Assembly (NCBI GenBank): GCA_035940775.1
Contig: DASZEN010000008.1
Location: 62,001 to 126,000 of the forward strand
From: DASQYE01 sp035940775
GTDB lineage: Bacteria; Acidobacteriota; Blastocatellia; Pyrinomonadales; Pyrinomonadaceae
Direction: 5' to 3'
DNA length: 64,000 bases
The position numbers and the translations under genes were made by a program. The notes under the pieces are model-generated. The model did no database searches. It saw only the letters and a list, made by a program, of their open reading frames with translations, and had not been told where the DNA came from. The first letter of the stretch is position 1. Every line of letters starts with the position of its first letter. Positions 34,097-43,225 of the stretch are shown here, in pieces.

Positions 34097-36718
34097 CTAT
34101 TTGGATTTGGGTTTGCCGTTCTCGCCGACGGCCGGGTTATAGAGCATGACGGAGCGGGAGGTCGGGCGCGAGAGTCCGAGGGATTTGGCGAGGCCGCTTT
34201 CACCTTTGCCGGGTTTGGAATAGACCACGTATCTTTTCTGGCCCGACCCGTTCTCTTTAGGTTTCGTCGAAGCGGCCGTCTTGGTCGCATACGTATCGGA
34301 GATGATCTTCTCTGCGGCCTTCATCACCATAGGCTTCGAGAACAGGTATCCCTGACCGTTCTCGCATTCCAGCCTTCGCAGGTGTTCAAGCTGCTCTTTG
34401 GTCTCGACGCCCTCGGCGACGACATCCATTCCCAGATTCTTCGCCAGCATGACGATGGTGCGCACGATCTCTTTATTTTCGTTATTGTCGATCATGCGGC
34501 TGATGAACGAACGGTCGATCTTCAAGGTGTCTATGGGAAAGCGGTGCAGGTAGCTCAGCGACGAGTAGCCCGTGCCGAAATCGTCTATGCTCAGGCGTAT
34601 CCCCAGCTCCCGCAGCTTCCAGAGCAGCGCCGTCGTCGTCTCTATATTCTCCATCACGACGCTCTCTGTAATCTCAAGCTTGAGGCCGCGCGGATCGATC
34701 CCCGTATCTTCGAGGACGGACTTGACCTGCTCGATCAGATCCGGCTGCGCAAAGGCTTTGCCCGAGAGGTTGACGCTGATGGAGAGCGGCGGGTCTGAGG
34801 GGAAAAGCTCCTGCCACTGGCGCATCTGTATACAAGCCTTGCGCAGCACCCACTGGTCTATCTTGATAATCAAGCCCATCTCTTCGGCGACGGGTATGAA
34901 ATTGGCGGGCGAGATCAGTCCGCGAAGCGGGTGACGCCAGCGAACCAGCGCCTCGAAGCCTTTGAGCTTGAAATCGTCGAGCGCGACGATGGGCTGGTAG
35001 GCGATGTCGAACTCCTGGTAGCCGATGGCGCGACGAATATCGGTCTCAAGTTGCAGCAGGTCGATGGCGTGCGCGTGCATCTCTTTGTCGAAGACGACGT
35101 GACGCGCCTTGCCCTGCGATTTGGCGCGGTACATGGCCGTGTCGGCGTCGCGCAGGATGTCTTCGGCATTGGCATAGCCGGTCGAGCTGAGCGCGATGCC
35201 GATGCTCACCGTAGTAAACACCTCGCGCTTGTTGATGCTGAAGGGGACGGACAGCTCCTTCTGTATTCTATCGGCGATCTGTATGGCCTCGTCCTCGCCC
35301 TTCAAATCTTCGAGCAGGATTGTGAACTCGTCGCCGCCTATGCGCGCCACTGTATCGCCGGGCCGCAGGTGTTGCTCCAAACGGCGCGCGATGCCGACCA
35401 GTAGTTGATCGCCGACGATATGGCCCAGCGAGTCGTTGATGATCTTGAAGCGGTCTAAGTCGAGGAAGAGAACCGCGAAAACCTGATCGTCGCGCCGTTG
35501 TGCGCGCGCCGCCGCCAGCTTCAGATGATCCATGAACAGGGCCCTGTTGGGCAGGCCCGTGAGCGCATCGTGAAAGACATCGTGGAGCAGTCGCTGCTCG
35601 GCGCGCTTGCGGTCTGTGATGTCCTGTATCTGAAAGATGAGATGGGCCGACCCGTTCTGCTCTTCGTGCGCCAGAGAGGCGCTCCATAGAACCCAGACCG
35701 GGTGTCCTTCCTTATGCAGGTAACGCTTCTCCATCTGCTGGCTGGGCGTGTTCCCCTTAAGCAGCTCCTTGATGCTCGCCATCGCGTTGTCACGATCTTC
35801 CGGATGCGTGATCGCCTGAAAATCTGTCGCCAGCAACTCGCGCTCGGAATAGCCCAGAAGCTGGCACAAGGAATGGTTGACCTGAAGCCAGCGCCCCTTT
35901 TTAGAGACGAGCGCCATCCCTATGGCCGCGTAGTCGAAGGCGCTGCGAAATCGCTCCTCGCTCCTGGTCGAAGGCAGGACGGCCACCCGCGTCAGTGCGT
36001 TGCTGCTCGACGACGTGGACGCGCCCTTCCTGAAAGGCGAAGCGATAAGGTAAGCGAGGACGAGTAAAGAGATGACGGCAATCGAGGGGCCGTCGCCGAC
36101 GCGTCCGACCAGCTTCGCCAGGAGACCGGCGGCAGAGGCTCCGACCAGATAAGCGGTGAACGTCCAGAAGAAATGGCTGACGGGTTTGCGCCCCTCCGAC
36201 CCGGATGCAAACTGCGTCGCGCTGCGCGGAACGAACAGAGAAACGAATACTGTCTGCACCAGCGCCATGATGCAAATGGCGACCACGAGCGGAAGCGTGC
36301 GGTCGCTTCGCGCCAGCTCAACCATTGAACCGAAACAGAGTCGCAGCGTCCATGCCGTCAGCGTGACCGAGACCACCAGCAGCGACGTGTAAAGGAGACG
36401 CCTTGTTCCCTGCCGGTGGCCGTAAAATGAGGCGCAGAGAAAGGCCACGGCGGCCAGAAAGATCGCCCCCTCGGCGTCGAACAGAAACAGCGCGAGGAAG
36501 ACAAACGCATCCGAAGCGGAGACGTAGGCGCTCGCCTGCGGTATTTCTATGAGCAGGCGCGAGCCGACGCCGACCGTCAGGAGTATGAAGAGCAGAAACG
36601 TAATATTTAATTGTGCGGCGGGGAGCGCGTAGAGGGACAAAGAGAAGAGTCCGACTGCAAACCCTACGACGAGCCACACCAGAGACTTGCTGAAACTTTG
36701 CTGGGCGGTGGTTTCCAT
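34097..36718 (-). CDS. Membrane PAS-GGDEF-EAL cyclic-di-GMP enzyme
   Basis: An 873-residue bifunctional c-di-GMP protein. Several membrane spans (about 12-225, MASE-like) precede a PAS domain (about 257-375, FRSAFDYAAIGMALV). The diguanylate cyclase domain has an intact GGDEF (461-465) and an I-site RPGD (452-455) for product inhibition. The phosphodiesterase domain has intact EALVRW (589-594) and other EAL motifs (DDFGTGYSSLSYL, LKIDRSF). Both activities are therefore possible; which dominates is not readable. An unusual Lys/Ser-rich tail of about 70 residues follows the EAL domain. It is a single gene. Confidence 0.93.
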   Translation of the reverse strand: METTAQQSFSKSLVWLVVGFAVGLFSLSLYALPAAQLNITFLLFILLTVGVGSRLLIEIPQASAYVSASDAFVFLALFLFDAEGAIFLAAVAFLCASFYGHRQGTRRLLYTSLLVVSVTLTAWTLRLCFGSMVELARSDRTLPLVVAICIMALVQTVFVSLFVPRSATQFASGSEGRKPVSHFFWTFTAYLVGASAAGLLAKLVGRVGDGPSIAVISLLVLAYLIASPFRKGASTSSSSNALTRVAVLPSTRSEERFRSAFDYAAIGMALVSKKGRWLQVNHSLCQLLGYSERELLATDFQAITHPEDRDNAMASIKELLKGNTPSQQMEKRYLHKEGHPVWVLWSASLAHEEQNGSAHLIFQIQDITDRKRAEQRLLHDVFHDALTGLPNRALFMDHLKLAAARAQRRDDQVFAVLFLDLDRFKIINDSLGHIVGDQLLVGIARRLEQHLRPGDTVARIGGDEFTILLEDLKGEDEAIQIADRIQKELSVPFSINKREVFTTVSIGIALSSTGYANAEDILRDADTAMYRAKSQGKARHVVFDKEMHAHAIDLLQLETDIRRAIGYQEFDIAYQPIVALDDFKLKGFEALVRWRHPLRGLISPANFIPVAEEMGLIIKIDQWVLRKACIQMRQWQELFPSDPPLSISVNLSGKAFAQPDLIEQVKSVLEDTGIDPRGLKLEITESVVMENIETTTALLWKLRELGIRLSIDDFGTGYSSLSYLHRFPIDTLKIDRSFISRMIDNNENKEIVRTIVMLAKNLGMDVVAEGVETKEQLEHLRRLECENGQGYLFSKPMVMKAAEKIISDTYATKTAASTKPKENGSGQKRYVVYSKPGKGESGLAKSLGLSRPTSRSVMLYNPAVGENGKPKSK

Positions 36719-37449
36719 TGTGTTGCGACGATTGTGTTGCCACCTGCGCGCCCGACCCTCATACCCCCGTTAGCGAGGCGAGCCCGGAAGACGCTCTCCG
36801 GCAATGCAGGGCGCTCTGCGACTTTCACGCGTGCGAGGCTTCAGTCACGTACTCCTTAAAATAAACTTCAGGTGCAACCCTTTGGCTGAAAAGTCGGGCG
36901 AATGTGATGTGCCTGATCGAGAGAGGATCTATAACAGGCTCAGTAATCTGCGGGCGACTACCGGGGCGATTAATCTTCCACGGCGGTCTCTGTAAAGGGC
37001 AAAGAGAAACAGCAGGGCGCGTTTGGCCCAGGCTGCCTTCAATTCATCGTATTAGGTTTAATCATTATTAGCAAGCAAAAAATTTGTCGGAATCACCCTT
37101 ATGTCGAACCGGCAAAATTATTTGCCGCCCCGGCCATAGGGCTCAAATACGGGTCAAAATCACGGACTCAGCGGGCCGCCGGGGCAGGCCCGCGGGGCGC
37201 TTTCGGTGGGGCCGCCCGAAATTATCTCTTGCTTGCGCGGTTGGTATACGGTTAGAATCTGTGTTGGACGTAGCTCCCAAAAGGCTACAAGCTCGACTTG
37301 AATATAGAGCCCCGCCGGTTTTTTTGAGAAGCGCTGAATCCTCGTTTATAGCTGCCCCGCAGTCCCAGCCGCTTTCAATCCTAAAGAGTCAATTGGCCCA
37401 CAGGGTTCCAGGCACCGTAGCTAACTGCATCCGATGAGAGAGGTCTGCC
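36719..37449. other. Divergent intergenic region, 730 bases
   Basis: This lies between the GGDEF-EAL gene (minus) and the SPOR gene (plus). It contains a candidate promoter: TTGCTT (37229-37234), 18 bases, TAGAAT (37253-37258), leading to a leader of about 185 bases for the SPOR gene. A short hairpin GTAGC/GGCTAC occurs near 37269-37287, and a C-rich stretch ending in seven T lies near 37310-37326. No convincing small gene or known riboswitch is seen. Confidence 0.4.
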
Positions 37450-38253
37450 TTGTCAGTCGTAAATTTAATAAATGAGAATCAGCGCGAGGATGATGAGAGC
37501 GGGGACGGCCTGCGCCCCGCCACTCTGCCCGGCTATACGGAGAGAGCGCCGATACCTCGCGCGGAGCTTTTGGTTCCCGAAGCCGACGATGGAAAGAGCC
37601 CGCGCCCGCGCGTTCTGCGGGCTTCGCCCTTTATTCTTATCTCCTGCGGCCTGGTCTTCTTCTCGCTGATCTTTCTGCTGGATTTTACGGCGCAGTCGGG
37701 CCGAGGGGATCAGCAGGCGGATCGCGGGCCAATGCAATCGAGCGTCGCGGAGACGACTAAAACAGCTCCCGCCACTCCCGGCGATAAAGCTGCCCGAAGG
37801 GTTGTGCCCACTCCCGAGCCGAAGCCTTCGGTGCAGGGCGCACCCTCATCAGTCCAGACGGAAGAGGCCGCCGTCCGCCCCGGCAAAGCGAATGAAGAGC
37901 CGCAAAAAGAGGAACCTACTGCGCCCGCCCCGCCGACGCCAGCCGCGAGCAATATGGCGAGCAATACGGAAGCGCCCGGCGTTGACTCGCAGGGTGCGCC
38001 CCCCGTTCAGACCGTGGGTGGGTTCACGCTCCAGGTCGGCTCATATAATGACGCCGCGCAGGCTCAGGAGCGCGCGGCCAGGCTCGCCGCGGTCGGCGTC
38101 AAGTCGAACGTCATCAGAGCCGAGATACCGAGGCGCGGCACATGGTACAGGGTTCAAACAGGACGGTTCGATAGCCGTGACGAGGCGACCCGCTTTGGCG
38201 CGCAGCTACGCGCCAAAGGAGCGGTGGCGGACTATATCGTTACTCAACTCTAA
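37450..38253 (+). CDS. SPOR-domain membrane protein
   Basis: A 267-residue bitopic protein: short cytoplasmic N-terminus, one membrane span (about 59-79), a long Pro/Ala/Glu-rich periplasmic linker and a C-terminal SPOR domain (about 193-267; FTLQVGSYNDAAQAQERAARL, WYRVQTGRFDSRDEATRF). SPOR domains bind glycan strands lacking stem peptides at the division septum, so a division-site role is likely. The start is TTG 37450 with GAGAGAGG upstream; no in-frame ATG or GTG fits. It has its own leader and predicted promoter and is convergent with the winged-helix-TPR gene. Confidence 0.85.
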   Translation: MSVVNLINENQREDDESGDGLRPATLPGYTERAPIPRAELLVPEADDGKSPRPRVLRASPFILISCGLVFFSLIFLLDFTAQSGRGDQQADRGPMQSSVAETTKTAPATPGDKAARRVVPTPEPKPSVQGAPSSVQTEEAAVRPGKANEEPQKEEPTAPAPPTPAASNMASNTEAPGVDSQGAPPVQTVGGFTLQVGSYNDAAQAQERAARLAAVGVKSNVIRAEIPRRGTWYRVQTGRFDSRDEATRFGAQLRAKGAVADYIVTQL

Positions 38254-38315
38254 AGCCATATCAGCCAGCGTGCGCTTCTTGTGGTCAGGGCGGACTTACG
38301 CGCTGGCGGGTTCGC

Positions 38316-40427
38316 TTATTTTTCCGGCAGCAGGAAGCTGAGGCCGTGCCGTTTTAGAAGCTCTGCGTACCTGGGGTCGGCCCTGAGAATATCCAGATCG
38401 GGATCGAATCTGAGGGCTCTGTAGGGCGCGGCGCGCCCGTCCAGCACCTTTTCAAACCAATCAAAGGCCCGATCCTTATCGCCGAGCGCCGCGTAAATGA
38501 GCGCTATGCTATAGAAGACCTCTTTATCACGTTTGGCTGCCGCGTGCAGTTTCAGCAGCATCTTCTCGGCCTCGGCCTCGCGTCCGGCCACTGCATAGAC
38601 GTGCCCGAGCGCTGCCAGCGGCTCCCAGTTCTCGCTGTTTAATTCCAGCGCCTTTTGATAGGTGGCGATGGCCTGATCGTACATCCCCTTCTGCTCATAA
38701 GCGATGCCGAGGTTGAGAACAGAAATATAGCTGTTCGGTTCAAGTTCGAGCGCCCGCTGGCTGTACTTAATCACCTCGTCGTACTGGCGTGCGTAGATGA
38801 GCGCGCCAGCCAGTGCGCCATTGGTGGTCGGCGAAAGCGGATCGAGTTCCTGTGCCCGCCGCATCTCCCTCAGCACATCGTCGAGCGACCCCTTGAAAGA
38901 TAGAAACCAGCCGTAGCGCACGTGGACTATCGCATAGTTCGGATTAAGCGCAATCGCCCGCTTGAAAGACTTCTCGACGCTCGCCGTATCGGCGTCGTCC
39001 CCGATTTGAATACTGGCCATCGCCGTATGAGCCTCGGCCAGCGTATCGTCCAGCTCAAGGGCACGGGTGGCCGCCGCTTTCGCTTTTTTCAGGAGTTCCG
39101 AGGACGGCTCCGTGTTGAACCTGTAGTAGGCGATCAGTTGATAAGAATCCGCGAGCAGAGCATAGGCGAGCGCGTAGTTGGGGTCTTTGTCGATGGCCTG
39201 CTGGAAATAATATACGGCTTTGTCGAGCCCCTCGCGCGTCCTCTTGTTCCAGAAGGAGAGGCCCATGAGATACGCCTGATAAGCCTCAGTATTCTCCGTG
39301 GAGCGCTTCGCTCCCTGCCTCTTTTCGTCTCCGGTGAGTTGCAGGGCCAGCGCGTAGGTCACCTGCTCGGAGATGGAATCCTGTAGGGCGAAGATATTGG
39401 TGAACTGCTCGTCGAATTTGTCAGACCAAACGGTGGCGCCGTTGCCAATGCTCAGAAGTTGCACCGTCACGCGCACGCGGCTGCCCGAACGCTGCACCGT
39501 TCCGTTGAGCACCGCATCGACGCCGAGCGCCTGGCCGAGCGCCTGCGGATCATTCTCGCGCCCGCTATATTTAATGATGGTGCTGGTCGGCAAGACCGGA
39601 AAGCGCTGATACTTATTGAGCTTGATGATGATCGCATCGGCCATCCCGAGCCCGAGCAGTTCGTTGCCGCTGTCGGCATCGAGCGGCTTGAACGGGAGCA
39701 CGGCGATGGATTTGACCGCCACGGCCGTCGCCCTCTGCCTTCCCTTCTCGCGCTGCCAGAGGAAAAGTCCGAGGGCGGTGGCGATTAGCAGTGCGAATCC
39801 GACCAGGAAGTAGAGCCTCAAGCGCAGGCGGCCCCTCGGGTCGGCCCAGGTCGAGAAGGTGGTGGAAGAGGAGCGGGCGGTCTCTGCGGACGCAAGCGCC
39901 GCCCCCGGAGGCTTAGCCAGTTCGACCACGGTGACGGTCGAGCCGGTATTACCGAATAAGGCGGGCCAGCCGTTCGGGGTCGAGACCGCCGCCATGTCGC
40001 CCCGCCCGTCGCTGTCGGCCGAAGCCCCTACTTCCGTCTCCTCTTCGGTGACGATCTCCGTCCGCGTGTGTTTTTCAACCACCAGGACGGCATCCATATC
40101 GTGCACTTCCCGGACGCTGGCGACAAAGCGATAGCCGCGCTTTGGAACCGTCTCGATGTACAGCGATCCGTCCTTGACCTGGCCCAAAGCCTTACGCAGG
40201 GTGAAGATATTCTGGGCCAGCGTGGCCTCTTCGACGAAGGTGTCGGGCCACACCTCCTTTAACATCTCATCTTTTTCGACCACGTGGCCGCTCCGCTTGA
40301 CCAGCATGAGCAGCGTGTCGAAAGCCTTGGGCGTGAGAGAAATGAGCTGGTTGCCGCGCAGCAATCGGCGCTCGGTTGCATCCAGCCGGAACTCCCCGAA
40401 TTCGTATATCTGTATTAGCTGCTGCAT
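38316..40427 (-). CDS. Winged-helix transcription factor with membrane span and TPR sensor domain
   Basis: A CadC-like regulator of 703 residues. The OmpR/PhoB-type winged helix covers about 8-104 (LTPKAFDTLLMLV, YIETVPKRGYRFV). A membrane span sits at about 205-224, then a TolB/FlgO-like domain (SIAVLPFKPLDADSGNELL, residues about 238-370), then at least seven TPR units to the C-terminus. There is no receiver domain, so it probably senses through its extracytoplasmic part. It is divergent from the small HTH/Fis cassette, with two direct repeats (40450-40502) in the shared upstream region. The same architecture is very common in Acidobacteriota. Confidence 0.9.
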   Translation of the reverse strand: MQQLIQIYEFGEFRLDATERRLLRGNQLISLTPKAFDTLLMLVKRSGHVVEKDEMLKEVWPDTFVEEATLAQNIFTLRKALGQVKDGSLYIETVPKRGYRFVASVREVHDMDAVLVVEKHTRTEIVTEEETEVGASADSDGRGDMAAVSTPNGWPALFGNTGSTVTVVELAKPPGAALASAETARSSSTTFSTWADPRGRLRLRLYFLVGFALLIATALGLFLWQREKGRQRATAVAVKSIAVLPFKPLDADSGNELLGLGMADAIIIKLNKYQRFPVLPTSTIIKYSGRENDPQALGQALGVDAVLNGTVQRSGSRVRVTVQLLSIGNGATVWSDKFDEQFTNIFALQDSISEQVTYALALQLTGDEKRQGAKRSTENTEAYQAYLMGLSFWNKRTREGLDKAVYYFQQAIDKDPNYALAYALLADSYQLIAYYRFNTEPSSELLKKAKAAATRALELDDTLAEAHTAMASIQIGDDADTASVEKSFKRAIALNPNYAIVHVRYGWFLSFKGSLDDVLREMRRAQELDPLSPTTNGALAGALIYARQYDEVIKYSQRALELEPNSYISVLNLGIAYEQKGMYDQAIATYQKALELNSENWEPLAALGHVYAVAGREAEAEKMLLKLHAAAKRDKEVFYSIALIYAALGDKDRAFDWFEKVLDGRAAPYRALRFDPDLDILRADPRYAELLKRHGLSFLLPEK

Positions 40428-40449
40428 CTTCCCGCCCGTTTTGAAGTCC

Positions 40450-40502
40450 TTTTAAAGAATCTTTCAAAACTATTTACGACGCATTTGAGAGCTTTTTAAA
40501 GA
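40450..40502. promoter_or_regulatory. Direct repeats upstream of winged-helix-TPR gene
   Basis: TTTTAAAGA occurs at 40450-40458 and 40494-40502, 44 bases apart (close to four helical turns), just upstream of the regulator start at 40427. PhoB-type winged helices bind direct repeats, so this could be an autoregulatory site. The remaining part of the 40428-40722 gap shows no gene. Confidence 0.35.
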
Positions 40503-40722
40503 CATGCGACCCGCTCAGCCGTTACAGTCCGGCTTCGAGGTGAGAGGGTTCCGATGGCGTTTTGATGTCGTTCGAGCGATATGGGATGCCGGGGGAACTA
40601 TTCTCACCTCATTTTAAGGAGGGTGAGGGCCAAAGGGCAACTCCGCAGAGGCGTGCCCGCACCGCAAGCGGGCGATTTTCCCGTAAGCGCCGTATGGAAG
40701 AGCTGATCGCGCAGGAGGCGTC

Positions 40723-40980
40723 ATGTTCATTAAGCGCAGAACCAGGGTCGTAGTCGAAACTCATCAGGTCTGGGCCATCAGCAGACGAGGCATTGCGACT
40801 CAATCCTGGTGCCCGGACTGCGCCGGAGAAGTCAGGATGATTACGCCCGAAGAGGCCGCGGCCATCCTCAGACTGACTCCACGCACCATCTACTCCTGGG
40901 TGGAGGCCGCGAAGATTCATTTTACGGAGCAGCCCGAAGGACACTTGCTGATCTGTCTGGATTCGCTGCCCGCCAGCTAA
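40723..40980 (+). CDS. Small HTH (MerR/excisionase-like) protein with CxxC pair
   Basis: An 85-residue protein. Residues about 30-33 hold CPDC, a possible metal site, followed by a helix-turn-helix of the MerR/excisionase type (MITPEEAAAILRLTPRTIYSWV, residues about 39-60) and a short beta wing (IHFTEQPEGHLLICLDSL). The N-terminal part is basic (MFIKRRTRVVV). It is too small for an effector domain, so it is likely a DNA-binding accessory or local regulator. It starts a three-gene run with two Fis-like proteins. No phage or integrase gene lies nearby to suggest excision. Confidence 0.75.
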   Translation: MFIKRRTRVVVETHQVWAISRRGIATQSWCPDCAGEVRMITPEEAAAILRLTPRTIYSWVEAAKIHFTEQPEGHLLICLDSLPAS

Positions 40981-41129
40981 GAGACGAGCCCACGGCGGCT
41001 GAGCGTCCGTGGAATCGGCCCGCTCCTGCGACGCGAAGCAGCGGCGAGCGGCGGCGGCAGAGGCTTTTGCGGCTTAACTTTCGATCCGTGCACGGGAGGC
41101 GTCGGCGACGTAGTAAGAGGTCAAAAAAT

Positions 41130-41498
41130 ATGAAAGAGCTTGGTGTTCTGCATCAACTGGTCACAACCAGCCCGCGCGGCGAAACCGCTGTTCGTGACCG
41201 TATAGAGGCGCTGAAGGATTTGTCACTGACACTGTCAACGGCCCTGGAAGCCATCGGCACGCTCGGATTTCTGGGGATGGATCAGTCGGTCAATATCGAG
41301 AGCGGCATTGATTTCTATGACGAAGTCCGCCGCTTCGAGATTTTTCTGATTCAGCGCGCGCTAAAGCATACGGGCGGATGCCAGAGTCGCGCGGCAACGC
41401 TGCTCGGACTCAAGCCGACGACCCTCAATTCCAAGATCAGGGTCTACAACATCAACTGGAGGGTTCCTGTTCAAACCTCCCGTCAGGCGGACGACTGA
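41130..41498 (+). CDS. Fis-type HTH protein, copy 1
   Basis: A 122-residue protein. ATG 41130 follows AAGAGG. The C-terminal half is a Fis-type helix-turn-helix (HTH_8; FEIFLIQRALKHTGGCQSRA then ATLLGLKPTTLNSKI) like the DNA-binding end of NtrC-family activators, but without an AAA+ domain. The N-terminal half (about 1-65) is helical with no recognised fold. It shares the pattern RFExxLIxxAL-xTGG-QxRAAxLLGxKxxTL with the next gene at 41623, so the two are duplicates. Fis-like factors bend DNA and act as dimers. Targets are unknown. Confidence 0.78.
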   Translation: MKELGVLHQLVTTSPRGETAVRDRIEALKDLSLTLSTALEAIGTLGFLGMDQSVNIESGIDFYDEVRRFEIFLIQRALKHTGGCQSRAATLLGLKPTTLNSKIRVYNINWRVPVQTSRQADD

Positions 41499-41622
41499 GA
41501 GAGAGCGCGTGCGCGCGATGCGGTGAGGCTCTCAGACGGCCTCCGTCGGAAGCCGGATTCCGGAAGTGGGCCGGACGGGGCCCGGGAGCAGAGAGCAGAG
41601 AGAGAGAGCAGGAGTAGATCAA

Positions 41623-42015
41623 ATGGGAAACAGCAACTTAATGGAGCGTGAGAAGCTACGCCTGCTGAAGAGCGCCGAGACCAAAGGCTCCTATACGGAG
41701 GCGGCAGGAGCGACGAGCAGCAGTAGCAGGCTCGAAGCCCTGAGGGTACTGGCGCTCGCCCTCTTCAATGAGATAGAGGCTCTGGGACAAATTCAACATG
41801 GCCCCATGCGTACCATCAATCTGGCGGACGAAGTGCATCGCTTTGAGACCGACCTGATCCGTGGGGCGCTGATGCAAACGGGCGGTCGGCAGCGCCGCGC
41901 CGCGCGCCTGTTGGGTGTAAAAGTCCCCACCCTTCACGCCAAAATGAAGCGCTACAAGATAGACGCCGAAGAGTTTCAAAACGATTCGCCCGACCTGCGA
42001 CTCAGAGCCAGGTAA
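41623..42015 (+). CDS. Fis-type HTH protein, copy 2
   Basis: A 130-residue paralogue of the protein at 41130-41498. ATG 41623 has AGGAG 8 bases upstream; the in-frame region before it is G/A-rich and unlikely to be translated. The C-terminus carries the Fis-type helix-turn-helix (RFETDLIRGALMQTGGRQRR then AARLLGVKVPTLHAKM), and the N-terminal half includes a Ser-rich linker (GATSSSSRLEALR). The spacing of about 125 bases from copy 1 suggests one transcript. A divided function, or heterodimer formation between the copies, is an attractive but unproven idea. Confidence 0.78.
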   Translation: MGNSNLMEREKLRLLKSAETKGSYTEAAGATSSSSRLEALRVLALALFNEIEALGQIQHGPMRTINLADEVHRFETDLIRGALMQTGGRQRRAARLLGVKVPTLHAKMKRYKIDAEEFQNDSPDLRLRAR

Positions 42016-42614
42016 GACCGCCCCCCAAAAAAAGCGCGCAGACCGCAAGACCTTAAAAAGCATCCCCCCCGCGAGCGTCGCGCTTGAACCGTTCTTTCCC
42101 GTAGACACTTCCCCCTCGTCAATCCCCTTCCATGAAACAGGCGCGACGGGTCATGCAGAGACTCCGGCGCAAAGCCGTGGCCGGGTCTATCTGCGGTCTC
42201 AGGGTCTCCCGTCAGGGGCCGGTTCACAGGAGCGCGCACGAGCCTATTCGGGCGAAGCCCTCACCTAGACAACAACGCTGCACCTAGCTATTATAACGCG
42301 CGCTGCTACCTATCAGCCGGATCGAACTCCGACAGCGCGCACGCACGCGGGACGCGCACGCTCTGGAATGGTAGGCCCGAGCAGCCCCTCTGATCGAAAT
42401 CTACTGTCGAGAGGTGGCCGGTTCCAAACTTGCGCGGGTGATCGAATCCACTGTTGACCGGCGGGCGGGCGCGCTCTACCTGTTGGAGGCGTCGCTTCTC
42501 TTGATGAATATTCAATGAGCCCTCATGCGAGCCGCAGGGCTTCGCGGATGAAAAACCAGGTGGCCGTGCATTCTAACTGGCCGAATTTCTAAACACATCA
42601 CACCGGAGAGCCCT
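42016..42614. other. Gene-free stretch, 600 bases
   Basis: This lies between the Fis-like cassette and the DUF4190 gene, both on the plus strand. It contains scattered GC-rich inverted repeats but no frame with a ribosome site or protein-like composition, no tRNA and no recognised riboswitch. Confidence 0.3.
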
Positions 42615-43157
42615 ATGAAACGTTGCCCAATGTGCGACCGTACCTATGATGATTCGCAGGCCTTTTGTGTCAACGACGGAGCGACGCTCGTCAGCGATGC
42701 GTCCGGCTCCTCTTACGACCCGATGAAGACTATCGTGGCGACGCCGCCGCCGCCGCAATCCCAGAGCGCGCCCTTGCCGCCGCCGGGTTACGGGTCGGGC
42801 GACCTGCCGGGCGGCCAGTCTCCTTCGTCATGGCAGCCTTCGGCGCCGCAGGCCGGGTGGGGAACGAATATGCCGCCCGCGCCGAACGTGCCCTTCGGAG
42901 CAGCGCCACAGGGGCAACAGAACGGGCTGGCGATAGGCTCTCTGGTGTGCGGGCTTCTGAGCCCTTTCTGCTGCGGGCTACTGACGGCCATCCCGGCCAT
43001 AGTCCTCGGCTTCATGGCCCTCTCCAAGATCAAGGCCGAGCCCGGACGCTACGGCGGTAAGGGATTGGCTATCGCCGGAATAGCCACAGGCTCTCTCGGT
43101 ATAGTGACCACTATCATCTGGGTAATCATTCAAATCATCGCCGCTTCTTCGCGGTAG
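42615..43157 (+). CDS. Zinc-ribbon DUF4190 membrane protein
   Basis: A 180-residue protein. The N-terminal ribbon MKRCPMCDRTYDDSQAFC has Cys4, Cys7 and Cys18, with Asn-Asp at the place of a fourth Cys, the same form as in the protein at 28664. A Pro/Gln-rich linker (about 40-100) precedes a DUF4190 module of two membrane spans (GLAIGSLVCGLLSPFCCGLL and GLAIAGIATGSLGIVTTIIW). GGAGAG lies before the ATG. DUF4190 proteins have no known activity. The shared ribbon places it in a family of four similar proteins in this window. Confidence 0.82.
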   Translation: MKRCPMCDRTYDDSQAFCVNDGATLVSDASGSSYDPMKTIVATPPPPQSQSAPLPPPGYGSGDLPGGQSPSSWQPSAPQAGWGTNMPPAPNVPFGAAPQGQQNGLAIGSLVCGLLSPFCCGLLTAIPAIVLGFMALSKIKAEPGRYGGKGLAIAGIATGSLGIVTTIIWVIIQIIAASSR

Positions 43158-43225
43158 AGAATCAGTCCGAGGGAGCGCGCGGCCGCGTCCGAAGTCTTCT
43201 AAAGACGAGCGCGCTCCTGCGGCCT

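Noticed and set aside
37084..37437. 117-codon plus-strand frame upstream of the SPOR gene
   Set aside because: Overlaps a likely promoter and leader, has no ribosome site and shows no protein-like pattern.
40723..40980. Excisionase-like protein as a sign of an integrated element
   Set aside because: No integrase, attachment repeats or phage genes nearby; the fold is also common in chromosomal regulators.
42306..42515. 69-codon minus-strand frame in the gap before the DUF4190 gene
   Set aside because: No ribosome site, no domain, composition like random GC-rich sequence.
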